A DNA stretch of 55,937 nucleotides, taken from contig CAZYBP010000002.1 in assembly GCA_964645555.1 (NCBI GenBank), positions 1 through 55,937 of the forward strand. Direction: 5' to 3'. The notes under the pieces were generated by a model. The model was given only the letters and a program-made list of their open reading frames with translations. It was not told the origin of the DNA and made no database searches. Position 1 is the first letter of the stretch. The number at the start of each line of letters is the position of its first letter. The stretch is from 2-02-FULL-38-15 sp964645555 (GTDB lineage Bacteria > Patescibacteriota > Microgenomatia > Daviesbacterales > UBA10151). Positions 38,422 through 48,157 of the stretch are shown here, in pieces. The translations under genes were made by a program, and so were the position numbers.

Positions 38422-39540
38422 CTATACGCTCTTTTTGTAACCTGACAAGGTTTGTTGGGCTAATTTATTCCAGCTGAATTTTTTAACTCTTTCCTTACCT
38501 TTTTTTATTAGTTTAAGTCTCAAACTTTGAGAATTTAAAAGTTTAGTTAATTTTTCTCTCATGTCATCAATACTGTGAGGATTAAAATACAAAACAGCAT
38601 CTTTTCCAACTTCCGGTAAACTGGCTGTGTTTGATGCCACAACCGGGCATCCACAAGCCATTGCCTCAAGGATAGGTATACCAAATCCTTCCTCAAAAGA
38701 CGGTATCACAAAACTTTCTGCTCCTTTATACAAAGCTACTAACTGCTCATCGGAAACAAAGCCGGTAAAAATAACTGAAGGATGCTGGAATTGTTTTTTT
38801 ATCCGTTGCCAAAAAAAATGGTCGTAACCCGAAAGAACTAACTTCAGGTTTGGCCTCTGCTTATTTAAATTGGAAAAAGCTTTAATTAACCCCTCCACAT
38901 TTTTATGCGGATGGGCATTGCCTACATAGAATATGAAAGGGGAGTCAATTTTAAATTTTTTCAAAATTGCATCAACTTTGGTACCGGTCATTTTATCGGC
39001 CAGGGAAACAATACCTTCATCAACCGCCTCAGGAGTAACAATTATTTCCTTATCAGATATATGCCATTCTTCCATTAATAGTTTTTTAACACAATTTGAG
39101 GGTACAAATATTTGTTGAGATTTAGTAACTGCAGTTTTAAATACTTTTCTGTAGCCTAACTGCTTAATTTTAAAAGAAACCGGGTTTAACATTGTAGGTT
39201 TTCCCATTGATCTATGCTGATGGATTAAATCATGGATAGTCACAACAAATTTTCCGGTATAAAAAATCGGTACGTTAAAATGGGGAAAATGTATCAAGTC
39301 TAAATTATACTGGTTGAGCAACGAGGGAAACTTAAATTGTTCTGCAAATCCATACCAGGAAAAATCAGCAAGCACCTTTTTAAAATTTTTTGACTCCACA
39401 AATTTATCAAAATCTTTTGGCAATAAAAAAATAAAATATTGATTATCTTTGTCCAAAACCATTAAACTTCTGATTAAATTCCGCAAATACCTGCCAACTC
39501 CCGACTCATTAAAAAATCTGGCATCAATCCCAATTCTCAT
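38422..39540 (-). CDS. Family 4 glycosyltransferase (mannosyltransferase-like)
   Basis: 372 residues. RIGIDARFFNESGVGRYLRN is the N-terminal loop of MtfB/WbaZ-type GT4 enzymes. FVVTIHDLIHQH and FVPSNCVKKLL follow. The donor-domain motif is EEGFGIPILEAMACGCPVVA with catalytic E-x7-E, then NTASLPEVGKDAVLYFNPHS. The sugar is unknown, with mannose or another GDP- or UDP-hexose likely by family. Its stop is followed directly by the next GT4 gene and it abuts the upstream GT4 gene exactly. Confidence 0.88.
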   Translation of the reverse strand: MRIGIDARFFNESGVGRYLRNLIRSLMVLDKDNQYFIFLLPKDFDKFVESKNFKKVLADFSWYGFAEQFKFPSLLNQYNLDLIHFPHFNVPIFYTGKFVVTIHDLIHQHRSMGKPTMLNPVSFKIKQLGYRKVFKTAVTKSQQIFVPSNCVKKLLMEEWHISDKEIIVTPEAVDEGIVSLADKMTGTKVDAILKKFKIDSPFIFYVGNAHPHKNVEGLIKAFSNLNKQRPNLKLVLSGYDHFFWQRIKKQFQHPSVIFTGFVSDEQLVALYKGAESFVIPSFEEGFGIPILEAMACGCPVVASNTASLPEVGKDAVLYFNPHSIDDMREKLTKLLNSQSLRLKLIKKGKERVKKFSWNKLAQQTLSGYKKSV

Positions 39541-40728
39541 TTATTTTCCTCCTAAACTTTGGTAAATATTACTTAGTTTATCGGCAATTGGATCCCAATC
39601 ATATTCTGACTGAACCATTCTTTTGGCTTTGCTTACAATTTTTTCATACAGCTTACTATTACTTAGTAACTGTATAACTGCTTCTGCTATTTCTTCGGGT
39701 TGGTCCCGGACAATTACTTCAGCGCCGTCTTTAGCTTTAGTACCCCTGATACCGATAGAGGTAGTCACAACAGGCAAACCTGACGCAAAAGCCTCAAAAT
39801 TTTTATATCTGGTTCCTCCTCCGCCATAGATCGGGGCAACCAGAATAGCAGCCTGTTGATAAACAGCCCGGACATCTTTAACCTCTTCAACTCTAATATC
39901 CAAAGACTCAAGTTTGGGAAAAAACTCCTTGGCGTTTTTACCGATAATCCAAAGCTTGGCATTAGGAATACTCAGTTTAACTTTAGGCCAAACTTTATCA
40001 ACTAAAATATCCACTGCTTCCCTGTTTTGTAACCAGGTAAAATTTCCTAAATAAAGTATGACCGGGTTTTTCAGTCTGCTTTTAACTTTTTCTCCAAAAA
40101 ACTGACTGTCTACCCCATTAGGTACAATATCTACACTTAAATTGGGTAACTGAGATAACATGGATTTTTTATCCTCTTGGGACATAGCCACCACCCGGGT
40201 TGCCCGCTGCCAATATTTTAATTCCCAATATTTCATTTTCATTACATCAAAGTAAAGCAAAAATCTTAGAGGTAAAATGGGGTAATTTTCTGCATAATGC
40301 CTGTAGACTAAATATTCAATTGTCTGCTCTACCAGAAGTATCGGAACTTCTGTTTTGGGGATATGAGGCATAACATAAAAAGTCTCCGCGTGGATTAAAT
40401 CAAATTCCTCCCTCTCTAATTTCTGTTCAATAGCTGCCTTCTCATTACCTGCCCAATTCCTAACTACTAAAAATGGATACTGGCTAAAACCCGTACGCAG
40501 GATATTTGCCAAAGTCCAGGGTTTTCCCGGTCTGTTAAAAACCCTGACTTCTTTGCAAAATTTTTGCAACTCGGGCACAAATAGTCTTTCACTGCTATCT
40601 TTAATTAAACAAAACAAAGTTATTTCATGTTTAAGCTGTGATAATCTTTTAATCAGGTTATACGAGCGGGTTTGTCCTCCTGTTAAAAGAGGATATGGCA
40701 GATATGGCGTAAGCATCAATATCTTCAT
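39541..40728 (-). CDS. Family 4 glycosyltransferase
   Basis: 395 residues. The acceptor loop is TPYLPYPLLTGGQTRSYNLI near the N-terminus. The linker has AETFYVMPHIP, and the donor domain has VILYLGNFTWLQNREAVDIL and IYGGGGTRYKNFEAFASGLP. This is a GT4/GT1-fold enzyme of the kind often annotated as sugar transferase in stalk or capsule loci. It shares ATGA (4 bp) with the upstream GT-C gene and abuts the downstream GT4 gene. Confidence 0.85.
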   Translation of the reverse strand: MKILMLTPYLPYPLLTGGQTRSYNLIKRLSQLKHEITLFCLIKDSSERLFVPELQKFCKEVRVFNRPGKPWTLANILRTGFSQYPFLVVRNWAGNEKAAIEQKLEREEFDLIHAETFYVMPHIPKTEVPILLVEQTIEYLVYRHYAENYPILPLRFLLYFDVMKMKYWELKYWQRATRVVAMSQEDKKSMLSQLPNLSVDIVPNGVDSQFFGEKVKSRLKNPVILYLGNFTWLQNREAVDILVDKVWPKVKLSIPNAKLWIIGKNAKEFFPKLESLDIRVEEVKDVRAVYQQAAILVAPIYGGGGTRYKNFEAFASGLPVVTTSIGIRGTKAKDGAEVIVRDQPEEIAEAVIQLLSNSKLYEKIVSKAKRMVQSEYDWDPIADKLSNIYQSLGGK

Positions 40729-42197
40729 CGTTCCGGATCCTTCGGGCTCAGCGGGGTTTTAATTGTCCGCAAATCGGCAAGCACATACTTTGAGTTATCT
40801 TCCATTATCAGAAAATGGCGCAAAACCCAATTTGTCTTATCATCACGCACTGTAGATACAAAATAGCTCACTCCAAAGTCCGAAACTAACTCAGGCAGGG
40901 GGAGCGGTACAAACGGGAAGCCCGGTCTGTTTGTTTGATACAAAAAAGCAGTATCTCCGTTATATGGAGCAACTATTAAAGCGTCTTCCGGCAATATCCG
41001 GTCAGCTACCTTACCTACCTCTGCTATTACCGGGTTATTTATTTTATAAAACTCTTTTACCTGCATCCAGCCAAAGTAAAATGACAGAGGCAATAAAATA
41101 ACCGCAGCCGCAATAGTCCAAAACCTGGGCAAGAAATCACGGCTCCCCCTTATTAAATACAAAAATCCCCGGGTAAAAAAGACTGCCAAAACCGGTACCA
41201 AAATATACTGGTAATAATTATGTCTGACATTGCCTGTTGCAAAAATTGTCAGGTATGAAAACAACGATAGCATCCATACATGAAAAAAATAGTTTCCATT
41301 TTTCGGTTTAACAACTAGCCCGATAATAAATAATACCAATCCTGTAGCTCCCAGTATTTCCCGGCCCAACCTTTCTGAAACTAACCACCACCAAAATGCC
41401 GGCCTGAAACGGATATTGTCACTGTTTAAAAGCCAACTTGAAGCAGGAATCCCCTCGGGTTGCTGCAAAATCCAAAGTCTCCAGAAAATAAAAGGAAGCA
41501 GTGAAAAAACAGCGAAGAAAAAGAATTTTTTAGGAATTCTTCGTATCCCGAACCTGACAATCAGTGAATAGATCAAAGGAGGAGTAAAAAATATTGCCCA
41601 AGGCTTTGCTAAAAAGGCCATCGCTGTAAAGATAACCCCCAAAATACCCCAGGCTAATCTGCCTTCCCAAATCCACTTGTCAACAAAATACATCATGCCC
41701 AAAGCAAAGAAAAGAAAGGTTGGCTCAGGTAGTGTCGTTCTTGAAAAAAAGATATTAAACGGTAAAAGCGAATAGAATAAAGCAATAAGTAAAGAGGTTC
41801 CAGCTCCTGAATACCTTTTACAAATCAAGTATAAAAAAATTATACTTCCTAGTGAAAATAAAACAGAAACTAAACGCGAATATTTATCTGCTATGCCAAA
41901 AAACAAATATAAAGGCAGGGTAGCAATATTATAAATTGGAAATTCAACAAAACGGAAACGGTTAGGATTTGGTATGGGATGCTCGGAAATCCCCGACATA
42001 TCATCAAATTTAGGGTAGAAAGGATTTAAACCCTCTTTAATAAAGTTTCTGGTGACTGCTGCAGTGTCTGCCTGTCTCCAGGAATGCCAATCAGCTATAG
42101 GTGAATCAATTTTGTAAGCCCTTACCAAAAAAGCTATAATCAAAATCACCCCTAATAAAAAATATTGATTAGAAAAAAATTTAAATCCTTTTAACAT
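40725..42197 (-). CDS. GT-C (GT39-like) membrane glycosyltransferase
   Basis: 490 residues from ATG 42197, which overlaps the upstream stop by 1 nt (TGATG); the open frame 51 bp further upstream lies inside that gene. About eleven membrane segments. The first loop has IADWHSWRQADTAAVTRNF, the acidic loop of a distinct PMT-like subgroup. SRTTLPEPTFLFFALG and FLAKPWAIFF follow. The C-terminal part is extracytoplasmic. Such enzymes take sugars from polyprenyl-phosphate carriers outside the cell. Substrate unknown. Confidence 0.82.
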   Translation of the reverse strand: MLKGFKFFSNQYFLLGVILIIAFLVRAYKIDSPIADWHSWRQADTAAVTRNFIKEGLNPFYPKFDDMSGISEHPIPNPNRFRFVEFPIYNIATLPLYLFFGIADKYSRLVSVLFSLGSIIFLYLICKRYSGAGTSLLIALFYSLLPFNIFFSRTTLPEPTFLFFALGMMYFVDKWIWEGRLAWGILGVIFTAMAFLAKPWAIFFTPPLIYSLIVRFGIRRIPKKFFFFAVFSLLPFIFWRLWILQQPEGIPASSWLLNSDNIRFRPAFWWWLVSERLGREILGATGLVLFIIGLVVKPKNGNYFFHVWMLSLFSYLTIFATGNVRHNYYQYILVPVLAVFFTRGFLYLIRGSRDFLPRFWTIAAAVILLPLSFYFGWMQVKEFYKINNPVIAEVGKVADRILPEDALIVAPYNGDTAFLYQTNRPGFPFVPLPLPELVSDFGVSYFVSTVRDDKTNWVLRHFLIMEDNSKYVLADLRTIKTPLSPKDPER

Positions 42198-43618
42198 CAA
42201 GATTCCTTGAAATTGAAAGCAGCCAAATTTAACCCCAGTATCATCCAAAATAATGATGCTACCTTTGATGCTTCAAAAACATCAATGAATAAACTATTTA
42301 ATAAGAAAGCCAGTATTATAGACAAAACACCTGCTGAAAAAAATTTTATATATCTTTCACTGTTTTTAAACAAAAACCATATTCTCTTTGCAATAGCAAT
42401 AAGGAGTAGTATAAATGCCAAAGTCCCCATCAAACCCACTTCCCCCAGTGAACGCAGTACATCATTATCTGTAGCAATACCCAAAGACGAATAACCTGTT
42501 CCAAGTAAGGGATTTTTCTGGAAGGCCGCAATAGCCCTTGGCCATTCTATATTTAATCTTATGGAAAAGGATCTGTATACACCCAGCTCCGTCGTGTCCA
42601 CCGGTTCACCGGGAGTGATATCGGAAGGTAAGCCTGAACCTGTAGCAAAAGTGGAGGTTTGGGCAGAAGTGCTTGATGTCTTAACAGCAAGCGTTGGAAT
42701 ATTTAGCCTGCTTCTTATTTTCTGATCCTCTGTCTTACCCTGATAACTTTGCCATTTTTGCAATATATTAACATTAACTGTTGAAATAAACCGGTCCCTC
42801 AAATTTGAAGGATAGATTAGGATCAAAGTTAAAACAATAGCTAAAAGTAGTAAAAATTTCTTTTTACCGGTTAGAAGAAGTGACAGTATAATTCCAAAGA
42901 TTGCTGCTACAAATGAAACTCTTGCTGATGTCATAACCAGAGTAATAGAAGACATAACCCCCAAAATTACAATCCAAAGCTTGAATTTTTTTCTGACTGC
43001 AAAAAACAACGGCACCATCAAACAAAAAGCCATTGTTAAAAAAGCTGCAAAGTCATAATGTCCTGCAAAAGTAGCATTGACTCTGGCCTCAGGGGTCAGT
43101 CTGAGTATTAATCCTTTTGCAAATTCAGAATTGGTAGTAGATATAACGGGCCAGTCTAAATATTGCTGCCCAAAAGCAAATATATTTGTTGAGACTAATA
43201 CCAAAGAAAGCACAATTAAACTTAAAGAAAGTTGTTTTTTTGTCTTAACAACGGAGGCCACTATCGGCAAAAGCATGATAAATTCCAGCCTGCGTAAATA
43301 ATGGAATAATCCTAAATTAGGACTAACCGTATGAGTTAAAAAAACTGCGGAGAAAAGTGACAAAAACCCAATGCTCAAAAAAAGTATTAGTACCTGATTA
43401 ATCCTAGTGGAAAAAAAATCCTTTATTTTGCCGGAAATTAACAGGTTGATTGACCAAATAGCGGTTACTAAAGCTATCAATAAATCTTCCACTCTTATGG
43501 CAACAAAAGTTCCGCTAACATTAAAAAGCGGAAACTTGGGATAAAGGGGGATAAAGGCAAAAAGAAAAAGTATCGGCCAGAAAAGTAGCAAATTAATTTT
43601 CGATGCGATATGTTTCAT
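42197..43618 (-). CDS. O-antigen ligase/polymerase family membrane protein (second copy)
   Basis: 473 residues and about twelve membrane segments. Wzy_C-like parts are RLTPEARVNATFAGHYDFAA, VMTSARVSFVAAIFG, and a late loop with IEWPRAIAAFQKNPLLGTG followed by YSSLGIATDNDVLRSLGEVG. A long periplasmic loop rich in Thr and Ser (near 310-340) is specific to this copy. It differs from the first copy (1927-3111) in length and loop sequence, so the two probably have different substrates. It overlaps the upstream gene by 1 nt (TAATG). Confidence 0.8.
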   Translation of the reverse strand: MKHIASKINLLLFWPILFLFAFIPLYPKFPLFNVSGTFVAIRVEDLLIALVTAIWSINLLISGKIKDFFSTRINQVLILFLSIGFLSLFSAVFLTHTVSPNLGLFHYLRRLEFIMLLPIVASVVKTKKQLSLSLIVLSLVLVSTNIFAFGQQYLDWPVISTTNSEFAKGLILRLTPEARVNATFAGHYDFAAFLTMAFCLMVPLFFAVRKKFKLWIVILGVMSSITLVMTSARVSFVAAIFGIILSLLLTGKKKFLLLLAIVLTLILIYPSNLRDRFISTVNVNILQKWQSYQGKTEDQKIRSRLNIPTLAVKTSSTSAQTSTFATGSGLPSDITPGEPVDTTELGVYRSFSIRLNIEWPRAIAAFQKNPLLGTGYSSLGIATDNDVLRSLGEVGLMGTLAFILLLIAIAKRIWFLFKNSERYIKFFSAGVLSIILAFLLNSLFIDVFEASKVASLFWMILGLNLAAFNFKES

Positions 43619-44163
43619 TAGTCTGCTATCACCTTCCGGCCTAATTTAAACAAAAATATCGTTCCTATTACTATCCCAAGCCAAACAATAAACCTTACCC
43701 AAACAGGAGAGGGGTAGAAACGCAAAGTAACCTTGGTTTCCCACTCGTGACCAAAGGTTATAAACTTAGCAGCCCCCCAATACCTAGGAGTACCATCAGA
43801 GTAAAAAGGCTCAAAACCATTAATATACAGAGAATCGCGCAAAGGGTACACCAGTTCCTCTAGATAGGTTGAATCCGTATGCTTTTTTATCACATTCCAG
43901 GAAAATTCCGGAGGATAGTTTATCCTCAAAGGCGAAAATGGGAAAAAGCTTTTTTCTAAATAGTTCAGTTTATAAAAAGGGATTACAAACTCTCTGTAGT
44001 TGTCGGAGAAATACCCGGCAACATCAGGAATCTGCCAAGTATCTCCGGCCAAATCTGATTTATCTGAATTAGGCAAAGCCTTAAAATCCGAGATGCTTTG
44101 AGGGCCCGGCCAAAGCATGTAAATAAGAAGTAGTACTGAAAAAATGATGAAAATTTTTTTCAT
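43618..44163 (-). CDS. Unrecognised membrane protein of the glycan operon
   Basis: 181 residues; I do not recognise the family. It has an N-terminal membrane segment (about 3-18), an extracytoplasmic domain of about 125 residues rich in aromatic residues (repeated Tyr, Phe and Trp, for example RINYPPEFSWNVIKKHTDST), and a second membrane segment near 158-173 with a short basic tail. Both ends of the domain are thus membrane-held. It overlaps the acyltransferase gene by 4 bp (ATGA) and the ligase-like gene by 1 bp, so its product is probably made with theirs and may assist ligation. Confidence 0.6.
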   Translation of the reverse strand: MKKIFIIFSVLLLIYMLWPGPQSISDFKALPNSDKSDLAGDTWQIPDVAGYFSDNYREFVIPFYKLNYLEKSFFPFSPLRINYPPEFSWNVIKKHTDSTYLEELVYPLRDSLYINGFEPFYSDGTPRYWGAAKFITFGHEWETKVTLRFYPSPVWVRFIVWLGIVIGTIFLFKLGRKVIAD

Positions 44164-44810
44164 TGAAACAGCCTGGCCCTACCCAACCTGTAATGCAAAT
44201 CTTTAACTTTTCTCTCCCCTATTACTGATGCCGGTACTCCGCCCACTATCATATAATCCTGCACGTCTTTGGTTACCACTGCCCCGGCCGCGATCACCGC
44301 TCCCCTGCCAACTTTAACACCCGGTAAGATTATAACCCTTGGACCGATGAAAACATAATCCCCAATCTCACACGGTGCGCTGATAGCATGAAAATCTTCG
44401 GAATTTATATCATGCTCTGAATTTAAAATCATAACATCTGAGGCAATATCTACATGATCTCCTATTATTAACTTATCTCTTCCATCCAAAAAAACATCAT
44501 GACCAATTATTGAACCACACCCAATTTTGACATTAGCCGGATAAAAGAACTGAGCACCCATATGAATATATGATCCCTTTCCTATCTTTACACCAGCGGC
44601 AATGTATATTAAAGACCTTACTAAGAAAAAAGGTATTAAACCTGCAATTCTCACTATTAAGAGTTCTAGGTCTAAAATATAGTTAAACATTCTGTTAAAA
44701 ATCTTTTTTAAAGCATTCGTGAGTGTAAGTTTTCTGCCCATTTTATCTTTAAAGGTTAAATAGGGTAGGCCGTTATTTGTTCTTATTCCAATGTGTTCTA
44801 AAAACAGCAT
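44160..44810 (-). CDS. Hexapeptide-repeat (left-handed beta-helix) acyltransferase
   Basis: 216 residues from ATG 44810. The frame is open 33 nt further to a TTG, but a -10 (TATACT) lies 10 nt before this ATG. Hexapeptide turns are seen from about residue 74 (VKIGKGSYIHMG) through VKIGCGSIIGHDVFL to VKVGRGAVIAAGAVV. ILNSEHDINSEDFHA holds a likely catalytic His. The end, IVGGVPASVIGERK, is the WcaF/maltose-acetyltransferase signature. It probably O-acetylates a sugar of the glycan using acetyl-CoA. A trimer is expected from the family. Confidence 0.85.
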   Translation of the reverse strand: MLFLEHIGIRTNNGLPYLTFKDKMGRKLTLTNALKKIFNRMFNYILDLELLIVRIAGLIPFFLVRSLIYIAAGVKIGKGSYIHMGAQFFYPANVKIGCGSIIGHDVFLDGRDKLIIGDHVDIASDVMILNSEHDINSEDFHAISAPCEIGDYVFIGPRVIILPGVKVGRGAVIAAGAVVTKDVQDYMIVGGVPASVIGERKVKDLHYRLGRARLFQ

Positions 44811-44820
44811 ACTAGTATCA

Positions 44821-44826
44821 AGTATA
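44821..44826 (-). promoter_or_regulatory. -10 box TATACT 10 nt before the acyltransferase ATG
   Basis: TATACT (44826-44821) on the minus strand lies upstream of the preceding gene's stop-proximal end and 10 nt before ATG 44810. It could be an internal promoter of the glycan operon with a leader of about four bases. No good -35. Confidence 0.35.
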
Positions 44827-44829
44827 CCA

Positions 44830-45951
44830 TCAAAGCATCTCAAAAACCTTTAAAACAATCTTGGCCATTTTGTTCCAAGAAAATTTTTTAGCTTGCTTAG
44901 GACCTAACTTGGCAAGTTTCATCCTCAGCTTTTTATCATTAACAATTAGCCTAATTGCCTGCTCCATCTGATCTTGCGAATAAGGATCAAAAAGCAATCC
45001 TGCCTCCCCTATTACTTCAGGTAAAGAGGAAACATTGGAAACAAGAACCGGTACACCACAGGCCATTGCTTCAACAACAGGAATACCAAACCCTTCCCAA
45101 AGCGAAGGTTGGATTAAGGCTAAAGATCCTTTAAGAAGTAGTAGCAATTGTTCGGTTTCAACAAATCCGGTAAATACTACCCGGTCTTCAATCCCCAAAA
45201 TCTTTGGTCTTTCCAAAATATCCTTATACATCCAACCCTCCCTGCCTTCTCCTGAGCTTTTTCCAACTATCACTAACTTCAAACCATCAATTTTAGCGAC
45301 CACATCAATCAGTCTCAGGAGATTTTTCCTTGGCTGCAGTGTACCTATATATATAATGTAGTTATCACCTGTTTTATATTTCCTCTTAATCTCATTAATT
45401 CTTAACTCTGAACTGTTAACTTTGAACTCTTTTTGATTGTACCCGGGATACACCACGGTAATCCGATTGTCATCTACTCCATAGTTTTCAATAATGTCTT
45501 TTTTGGAAAAATTGGAAATAGTAATAATATGGTCAGCATTTTTAATAGAAAAGTCCGTCCAATTCTTAAGTTTCCAAAGATCTGCTTTTGTAAACATTTC
45601 CTGAAAGTGTAAAAAGGATAAATCAAATACCGTTACAACCTTTTTAACTCCGGCAGGAACAAATCTTGGCAGATAATGGGTGGGGGAAAAAAATAAATCG
45701 GGTTTTGGTTTAGCGGCATATAAATAAAGCGGCAGGGCGATTTGCGTCCAAAGCCTTTTGGGTTTTAGGATTTTATATCTAAAGCCCTCTCTTGCCTTGG
45801 GTAAATCCTCCAGCGGGGGAGAGGGCAATGAAATTGTATATTCATTTATCTTATCTATTTGCTCCAAATTTTTCAGCAGCTCAAAAGCTACTTGGGAAGA
45901 ACCAAGCCTTTGTCTGACATTTGCCTCATACCCATCGATCCAAATTTTCAT
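44830..45951 (-). CDS. Family 4 glycosyltransferase
   Basis: 373 residues. MKIWIDGYEANVRQRLGSSQ opens the GT-B N-domain; LFFSPTHYLPRFVPAG and VTVFDLSFLHF are typical of this GT4 subgroup. The donor domain has YIIYIGTLQPRKNLLRLIDV and LWEGFGIPVVEAMACGVPVL with E-x7-E, followed by NVSSLPEVIGEAGLLFDP. It is close in pattern to the GT4 at 38422-39540 and the one at 48147-49169. It overlaps the upstream small membrane protein gene by 4 bp. Confidence 0.88.
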   Translation of the reverse strand: MKIWIDGYEANVRQRLGSSQVAFELLKNLEQIDKINEYTISLPSPPLEDLPKAREGFRYKILKPKRLWTQIALPLYLYAAKPKPDLFFSPTHYLPRFVPAGVKKVVTVFDLSFLHFQEMFTKADLWKLKNWTDFSIKNADHIITISNFSKKDIIENYGVDDNRITVVYPGYNQKEFKVNSSELRINEIKRKYKTGDNYIIYIGTLQPRKNLLRLIDVVAKIDGLKLVIVGKSSGEGREGWMYKDILERPKILGIEDRVVFTGFVETEQLLLLLKGSLALIQPSLWEGFGIPVVEAMACGVPVLVSNVSSLPEVIGEAGLLFDPYSQDQMEQAIRLIVNDKKLRMKLAKLGPKQAKKFSWNKMAKIVLKVFEML

Positions 45952-46580
45952 ATTCTTTTATATTTTACTCCATTAATTAATCTTAAGACACCAAAAGTAC
46001 TGATTATTATAAGGGGCAAATACATATTTATTGCTTTTAAAACATTGGGTGGCTGGAAATCCAAAGCTGGAATAACAGGTGCTGCCAGTAACCAGATTAA
46101 TATTGACTCCCAGCCTCTTGGTGAAGTAATTATAATCCGGAATCCTAATATTAAAAATAAAGCATCAAATAAATACAAAAAATTGCCGTTTACAAAAAGA
46201 AAATCCCCCCTAAAATAATCAAAGTAATGGCTTAAATAAGAAAGGGAATAATTAACAACCTTATTATGCATGATTAAAACTTCTAAATTATCATAGTTTA
46301 CCCCATGCTCTCTCCTTTGCTCATCGACAAGCCAAATTGGAACAGGATTTCCCCGGATGCCAAGCTCAAGAGGGTTAAACAAGTTTGCCGATATTATTAA
46401 AAGAAAGATTGCAGGAAAAAGCCAGGCTGTTTTTTTAACTTTTTTCTGTATTAATATAATCCCCAAAGATGTTATCAGTAGTGGTATAAGGATTTTCCAG
46501 TCTTTGACGCTGAAATTAAGAAACAATAAAACCCTAAGGGTAACAATTATGATCAAAGCAATTAATATTTTCTTGCTCAT
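45948..46580 (-). CDS. Unrecognised small polytopic membrane protein
   Basis: 210 residues with about five hydrophobic segments (near 5-20, 30-45, 53-68, 138-152 and 160-200). Between the third and fourth lies a hydrophilic loop of about 65 residues with PVPIWLVDEQRREHGVN and a Tyr/His-rich stretch SHYFDYFRGDFLFVNG. This loop resembles the acidic-loop region of the larger GT-C protein encoded just upstream, so it may be a GT-C fragment or accessory subunit. No catalytic motif is clear. Four-base ATGA overlaps couple it to both neighbours. Confidence 0.55.
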   Translation of the reverse strand: MSKKILIALIIIVTLRVLLFLNFSVKDWKILIPLLITSLGIILIQKKVKKTAWLFPAIFLLIISANLFNPLELGIRGNPVPIWLVDEQRREHGVNYDNLEVLIMHNKVVNYSLSYLSHYFDYFRGDFLFVNGNFLYLFDALFLILGFRIIITSPRGWESILIWLLAAPVIPALDFQPPNVLKAINMYLPLIIISTFGVLRLINGVKYKRI

Positions 46581-48157
46581 ATAGTTTCTATCTCCGCAGA
46601 AGACTCTATTATTTTAAACAAAGAAAAACCGTTTAAGTCTTTAATCTCATCTACCAATTTATAATTGGAATAATATTTTGACTGCTGATTCAGTTTGTAT
46701 ACCGGCATGATATACAAAACGCCGGGCATAGGTTTTTTGACCGACCAATCAATATCTAAAAATTCAATATTATCCAACCTTGAAACCAACCCCATATCTT
46801 TACCTTCTTTATTTGGTACAAAAACCTCTTTTACAATCCTTTGATATTTTCCGGGGTCATATTTTTGGTAAAAAAGGAAGAAAATATAGGGATGCTCGTA
46901 GCTTTGTTGAACTAAAATTTGCGGATATTGAGACTTTAAGTTAGCGACTTTTTCTACAATTTGTTTATAGCCGTATTGCCAGGCATCATTCTTTTTCGGC
47001 CCATGCACAAAATATTGGTCTAAAAAATATAGATAATTTAAAGAATAGATAAATATTAAAGTTGAAAGTAAAACATTTGTAAATCCTTTTTTAAAACTTT
47101 CCAAAATTTTCTCCAGTCCTATTGCCATCAGGATAATCAACGGCATAAAAACAGGAAGTATTCTTTCAAAATTTACCTTTTCAATAGTGAGGACAGAAGG
47201 TAAAGATAAAAGCAGTAATCCTAAGAAAATAAACAATTTTTGATTCTTTGTTCCCGTTCTTACAAGTATAATAATTCCTACTATCAATGGGACTATATCT
47301 AAAAGCAAAAAGGGGCCGGTATTGGGGGCAGTATGCTGAGGGTTAGTGTCACCGCTAATAAAAAGTGAACTGGGAGCATAAGCAGAAAACCATCTGTTTA
47401 GTATTGACTGAAAAAGGGGATAACCGCTTTGATATGAAAATATACTGAGAGTTGTGAGTCTTGTAATTTGGCCTCCAAAAACAGTTAGTAGTACCGGGAT
47501 AGCAAACACCGCGCCTGTCAAAACAGATAATAAAATTAGTTTAGTGTTTATTTTCCGTAGTTTACTTAAAAAAGAAGCAGATAAAATCATTACAAAAATA
47601 GGGGTCGAGAGCTTTGCTGTATGAGAAGTTAGCAAAGTTAATCCAAAAAATAAGGCAGACAGTATAAGTAAGCTGCCTTTTCCGGAAATTGCTTTTAGGA
47701 AAAAATAGATTCCTGCAAGTGTTAAAGTCAAAGATACATTTACTTCCCAAGCCCCTCTGGAAAAAGCTATATTAATCGGAGAAACAGCAATTAAAAAAGC
47801 GGATATTAAAGCTAATCTATCTTTGGCAAAGAGTAACTTTACGATTTCATATATTAACCAAACCGATATCACACCGGCAAGCGCTGAAGGCAGTCTCACT
47901 GCAAACTCATTTAACCCTAAGGCAGCAACAAACGGCATTATCAGATATATATAAAGACCCATCTTGAAATCACCAAACGACTGGAAAACAAACGGCAGAA
48001 ATTGCCCATGTTCATCTTTGCCTGTTTGTAATATTGAGTAAGCGTTATAGCCCAGTGCAGCTTCATCATTCCTTAAATGAGGAGGGATAGTCCCTAAATT
48101 CCATAGTCTTAGGACAACTGATACAAGTAAGATTAAAAAAAGAATTTTAGAGTACAT
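46577..48157 (-). CDS. GT-C (GT39/PMT_2-like) membrane glycosyltransferase
   Basis: 526 residues and about eleven membrane segments. The first loop has PPHLRNDEAALGYNAYSIL with the Asp-Glu pair that positions the polyprenyl-phosphate sugar. FAVRLPSALAGVISVWLIY and SPINIAFSRGAWEVN are family blocks. An extracytoplasmic C-terminal domain of about 130 residues follows (KYDPGKYQRIVKEVF). It likely transfers a sugar outside the membrane. It overlaps the upstream GT4 gene by 11 bp and the downstream small membrane protein by 4 bp. Confidence 0.85.
   Translation of the reverse strand: MYSKILFLILLVSVVLRLWNLGTIPPHLRNDEAALGYNAYSILQTGKDEHGQFLPFVFQSFGDFKMGLYIYLIMPFVAALGLNEFAVRLPSALAGVISVWLIYEIVKLLFAKDRLALISAFLIAVSPINIAFSRGAWEVNVSLTLTLAGIYFFLKAISGKGSLLILSALFFGLTLLTSHTAKLSTPIFVMILSASFLSKLRKINTKLILLSVLTGAVFAIPVLLTVFGGQITRLTTLSIFSYQSGYPLFQSILNRWFSAYAPSSLFISGDTNPQHTAPNTGPFLLLDIVPLIVGIIILVRTGTKNQKLFIFLGLLLLSLPSVLTIEKVNFERILPVFMPLIILMAIGLEKILESFKKGFTNVLLSTLIFIYSLNYLYFLDQYFVHGPKKNDAWQYGYKQIVEKVANLKSQYPQILVQQSYEHPYIFFLFYQKYDPGKYQRIVKEVFVPNKEGKDMGLVSRLDNIEFLDIDWSVKKPMPGVLYIMPVYKLNQQSKYYSNYKLVDEIKDLNGFSLFKIIESSAEIETI

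Noticed and set aside
40725..42248. Longer N-terminus of the GT-C protein (start at 42248)
   Set aside because: The extra 17 residues lie inside the upstream gene, are not family-like, and the ATG at 42197 makes a 1-nt stop/start overlap as at other junctions.
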